Source: an uncultured Oscillospiraceae bacterium (GTDB lineage Bacteria > Bacillota > Clostridia > Oscillospirales > Acutalibacteraceae). From it: a DNA stretch of 17,529 nucleotides. The stretch spans positions 1 to 17,529 of the forward strand of contig CABUAS010000033.1 of NCBI GenBank assembly GCA_902489595.1. Reading direction: 5' to 3'. A model generated the notes under the pieces. It saw nothing but the letters and a program-made list of their open reading frames with translations. It ran no database searches and was not told the origin of the DNA. A program made the translations under genes and the position numbers. Within the stretch, counting starts at the first letter, position 1; each line of letters opens with the position of its first letter. Below are positions 16,053 through 17,529 of this stretch, one piece after another.

Positions 16053-16079
16053 GATTTCTCCTGTAAATAGTTTTATAAT

Positions 16080-16108
16080 ATTATATATTTTAGTTTGAAA
16101 TATATCAA
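16080..16108 (-). promoter_or_regulatory. Sigma-A-like promoter of the mannosidase operon
   Basis: On the - strand TTGATA (16108-16103), a 17-base spacer and a perfect TATAAT (16085-16080) form the best promoter seen in the window, inside very AT-rich DNA. Transcription would begin near 16073 and read through the structured leader into the small gene and the GH38 gene. Confidence 0.75.
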
Positions 16109-16174
16109 GTGTTTTGAATAAGTTTTGTTTTGCTCATTAATTTATTTTAACACATTATTGCCATACAATCAATT

Positions 16175-16205
16175 AATTATGCCGTCATATTGCCCGGGGG
16201 CAATA
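16175..16205. repeat. Copy 2 of the 31-32-base repeat, with a GC-rich palindrome
   Basis: AATTATGCCGTC (16175-16186) and GGGCAATA (16198-16205) repeat the ends of copy 1. Here the middle differs, so that TATTGCCC (16188-16195) and GGGCAATA form a perfect eight-base inverted repeat around GG. It lies 67 bases after the exporter operon on the - strand and might act as its terminator, but no T run follows. Confidence 0.5.
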
Positions 16206-16269
16206 CTTGTGTTCGGCTCCCACTCAAAAAATGCAAAATTCTGTTCCATTTCTCAAAGTCTGACAGCAT
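16177..16269 (-). CDS. Candidate 30-codon ORF after the exporter gene (doubtful)
   Basis: An ATG two bases after the YjjB-like gene stop opens 30 codons, beginning MLSDFEKWNRILHFLSG and ending at a TAA inside repeat copy 2. Its last codons ACG GCA TAA are the same as those of the 17-codon frame in copy 1, because both end in the shared repeat. No convincing Shine-Dalgarno was found, though termination-reinitiation is possible. It is more likely part of a repeat-derived sequence than a real gene. Confidence 0.2.
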   Translation of the reverse strand: MLSDFEKWNRILHFLSGSRTQVLPPGNMTA

Positions 16270-16271
16270 AA

Positions 16272-16706
16272 TTACATACACTTTGTTCTTTTGACGCTTT
16301 TTATAAAAATCATCACAATAGAAACGGCAACTGCGCCGAGCGCAATACCTGCTCCTGTCAGCAAAGTTTCTTTGCCGTATTGTATAAATAAATTATAATT
16401 TTTTGAAAAGAAATAACTTACGGTATAATAGAGCGCACCTCCGGGCAGTAAAGGCACTGTAGACGGCATCAGTATTACTCCGGCAGGAGTTTTGACGATT
16501 CTCGCAATTATTTCACTGTATGCGCTTATCGCAGTCATTGCCGTGAATGTGGCATAAAAAATTCCGTATCCGTTTTTCATCATCAAAACAGATATTAAAG
16601 CAGAGATTGCACCGCCGATAACCGTGAAAATTATTTTACTTTTTGATACTTTCAGCAATACCGAAAAACCGAGTGTTCCTATTATACAGGTAATGATTTC
16701 AAGCAA
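16272..16706 (-). CDS. ThrE-family exporter, small membrane subunit (YjjB-like)
   Basis: This is the C-terminal half of a split threonine/serine-exporter-type carrier; in E. coli the matching YjjP/YjjB pair has been linked to dicarboxylate (succinate) export. It has 144 residues that are almost all hydrophobic, with four or five membrane segments (about 5-20, 24-43, 48-70, 86-102, 113-136). The family motif STVPLLPGGALYYT lies at 82-95. The start is a TTG at 16706 that overlaps the end of the partner gene by eight bases; GGGAGGAG sits five bases before it, so translation is coupled. The substrate here is unknown. It is the last gene of its operon. Confidence 0.85.
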   Translation of the reverse strand: MLEIITCIIGTLGFSVLLKVSKSKIIFTVIGGAISALISVLMMKNGYGIFYATFTAMTAISAYSEIIARIVKTPAGVILMPSTVPLLPGGALYYTVSYFFSKNYNLFIQYGKETLLTGAGIALGAVAVSIVMIFIKSVKRTKCM

Positions 16707-17415
16707 TGCCGCTCCTCCCGAAAATTATTGTTGCGATAACAAACCCCAAAGCAATGGCAGTGGCAGTTATCACAGTGTTTGTAAGCCCTATTATACCCGA
16801 AATCTGATTGCCGCTCATAAGGTCTTTTATAGATAAACCGACGCTCATTCCCGGTATTAACAGCATAATAGTGCCAATCATAATTTTGTCGGGGTGAGTG
16901 TTCAGCCCTGCAAGATTCGGCAGATACGAAAGTATGCCTGCAACAGTTGACTCCACAAGTGTTTTTGAGAAATTACTGAATTTTTTCAGATAGGGAAAAT
17001 AAGTTATTATTACACCCGAAATACCCGAAATTACTGCGTCTGTAATTGTTCCGCCGAAGTAAATGCAGAATGCCCCTGTTGAAATTATTACGCAGACGGC
17101 GGTAATAAAATTATTGTAATTATAATCAATTTTTTTTACGGTTTTTTCGTTGCATAATCTGCGTGCAGTGTTGTTAAGCTCTTCAATTCTGCCAAGATTT
17201 AGGTCATTTGCAAAAATTCGCCGTGTAGTGGTTTCTTCATTTCCGTCATAAAATATTGTTGCCGAAATCAGAGAGGGAATAATAAAGGTGTGTACTTTTT
17301 CTGCACCGCTGTGCCTGCATATTCTCTCGATTGTTTCTTCCGCCCGTGAAATTTCACCGCCGTTTTCAATAATTTTACCCGCAATGTCAACAGCAGTCTT
17401 AAATTCTTTTTTCAT
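16699..17415 (-). CDS. ThrE-family exporter, large subunit with cytoplasmic domain (YjjP-like)
   Basis: This is the N-terminal half of a split ThrE-type exporter (Pfam ThrE/DUF1212 family by recall), working with the overlapping small subunit. It has 238 residues. A soluble domain covers about 1-100, including GGEISRAEETIERI from 19, and five or so membrane segments follow from about 103. The conserved loop MLLIPGMSVGLSIKDL at 184-199, followed by MSGNQISGI, is the family hallmark. The ATG at 17415 has GGTGA four bases upstream. Threonine, serine or a dicarboxylate are possible substrates and the sequence does not decide between them. The exporter and mannosidase operons have separate promoters, so their proximity need not mean a shared role. 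Confidence 0.87.
   Translation of the reverse strand: MKKEFKTAVDIAGKIIENGGEISRAEETIERICRHSGAEKVHTFIIPSLISATIFYDGNEETTTRRIFANDLNLGRIEELNNTARRLCNEKTVKKIDYNYNNFITAVCVIISTGAFCIYFGGTITDAVISGISGVIITYFPYLKKFSNFSKTLVESTVAGILSYLPNLAGLNTHPDKIMIGTIMLLIPGMSVGLSIKDLMSGNQISGIIGLTNTVITATAIALGFVIATIIFGRSGIA
16712..16719 (-). promoter_or_regulatory. Strong Shine-Dalgarno for the TTG-started YjjB-like gene
   Basis: GGGAGGAG on the - strand ends five bases before TTG at 16706, inside the 3' end of the YjjP-like gene. It fixes a TTG start where no ATG or GTG is well placed. Confidence 0.7.
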
Positions 17416-17477
17416 ATAATCACCGAAATTATTATGTGAAATAAAATGAATTTTACTTAATACAAATAACTTTAGCG

Positions 17478-17506
17478 ATTTTAAGTGATACTACGGTAAC
17501 TTGCAA
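17478..17506 (-). promoter_or_regulatory. Possible promoter of the exporter operon
   Basis: On the - strand TTGCAA (17506-17501), a 17-base spacer and TAAAAT (17483-17478) resemble a sigma-A promoter about 60 bases upstream of the YjjP-like start. The -10 box differs from consensus at one position; the surrounding DNA is AT-rich, so chance matches are possible. Confidence 0.45.
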
Positions 17507-17529
17507 ACACGATTTAACCGTAATATAAT

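Larger units (their letters stand above)
15903..16072 (-). promoter_or_regulatory. Structured leader of the small-protein/mannosidase operon
   Basis: From the promoter at 16080-16108 the transcript would start near 16073 and run about 170 bases before the small gene. Read on the - strand it can form an AGTGTGA/TCACACT hairpin (16035-16052). It can also form a nine-pair stem with one G-U, CTCAGAATT/AATTTTGAG, extended by TGCC/GGCA (15989-16018). TTGTAGCC (15912-15919) can pair with GGCTACAA (15951-15958), or its TAGCC part can pair with GGCTA (15902-15906) over the start codon. The last two pairings exclude each other. I recognise no known riboswitch class. The G-U in the long stem would be an A-C mismatch on the other strand, which fits transcription from the - strand. 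Confidence 0.45.

Noticed and set aside
16188..16205. The palindrome TATTGCCC-GG-GGGCAATA as an intrinsic terminator of the exporter operon
   Set aside because: The stem is strong but the two-base loop is too tight and no U-rich tract follows on the - strand; it is kept only as part of the repeat.

Overview
The window is a stretch of a low- to mid-GC Gram-positive (Bacillota) chromosome, most likely a clostridial gut-type bacterium of the Oscillospirales/Ruminococcus group. That placement is an inference from the gene order (murF next to murE, murA inside the cluster, no murD, murC or ftsA), the protein sequences and the AT-rich third positions. No tRNA, rRNA, CRISPR array, transposase or phage gene was seen.

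Region 1 (1-12120, + strand) is a division and cell-wall (dcw) cluster: class B PBP (spoVD type, 5' end outside the window), murE, murF, mraY, ftsW/spoVE, murG, murA, ftsQ/divIB and ftsZ. The genes up to ftsQ lie 3-64 bases apart and look like one transcript. ftsZ follows a 226-base AT-rich gap with its own sigma-A-like promoter and a terminator. MurA starts UDP-MurNAc synthesis. MurE (DNPR motif, so meso-diaminopimelate is expected) and MurF complete the pentapeptide. MraY and MurG make lipid I and lipid II. FtsW polymerises and the PBP cross-links. FtsQ and FtsZ belong to the divisome.

Region 2 (12057-12389) is a gene-free convergent spacer. It holds the ftsZ terminator, a 14-base perfect inverted repeat spanning 112 bases, and a strong bidirectional terminator shared with the mannosidase gene on the other strand.

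Region 3 (12390-16271, - strand) holds a large cytoplasmic GH38 alpha-mannosidase preceded by a small acidic protein of unknown function. A very good promoter lies about 170 bases upstream of the small gene. The leader between them is highly structured, contains a 17-codon ORF with an ideal ribosome binding site, and shares a 31-32-base repeat with the sequence just upstream of the promoter. This roughly 370-base spacer is the least explained part of the window and may be built from dispersed repeat elements.

Region 4 (16272-17529, - strand) holds a split ThrE-family exporter (YjjP-like and YjjB-like halves). The two genes overlap, and the second starts with TTG behind a strong Shine-Dalgarno sequence.
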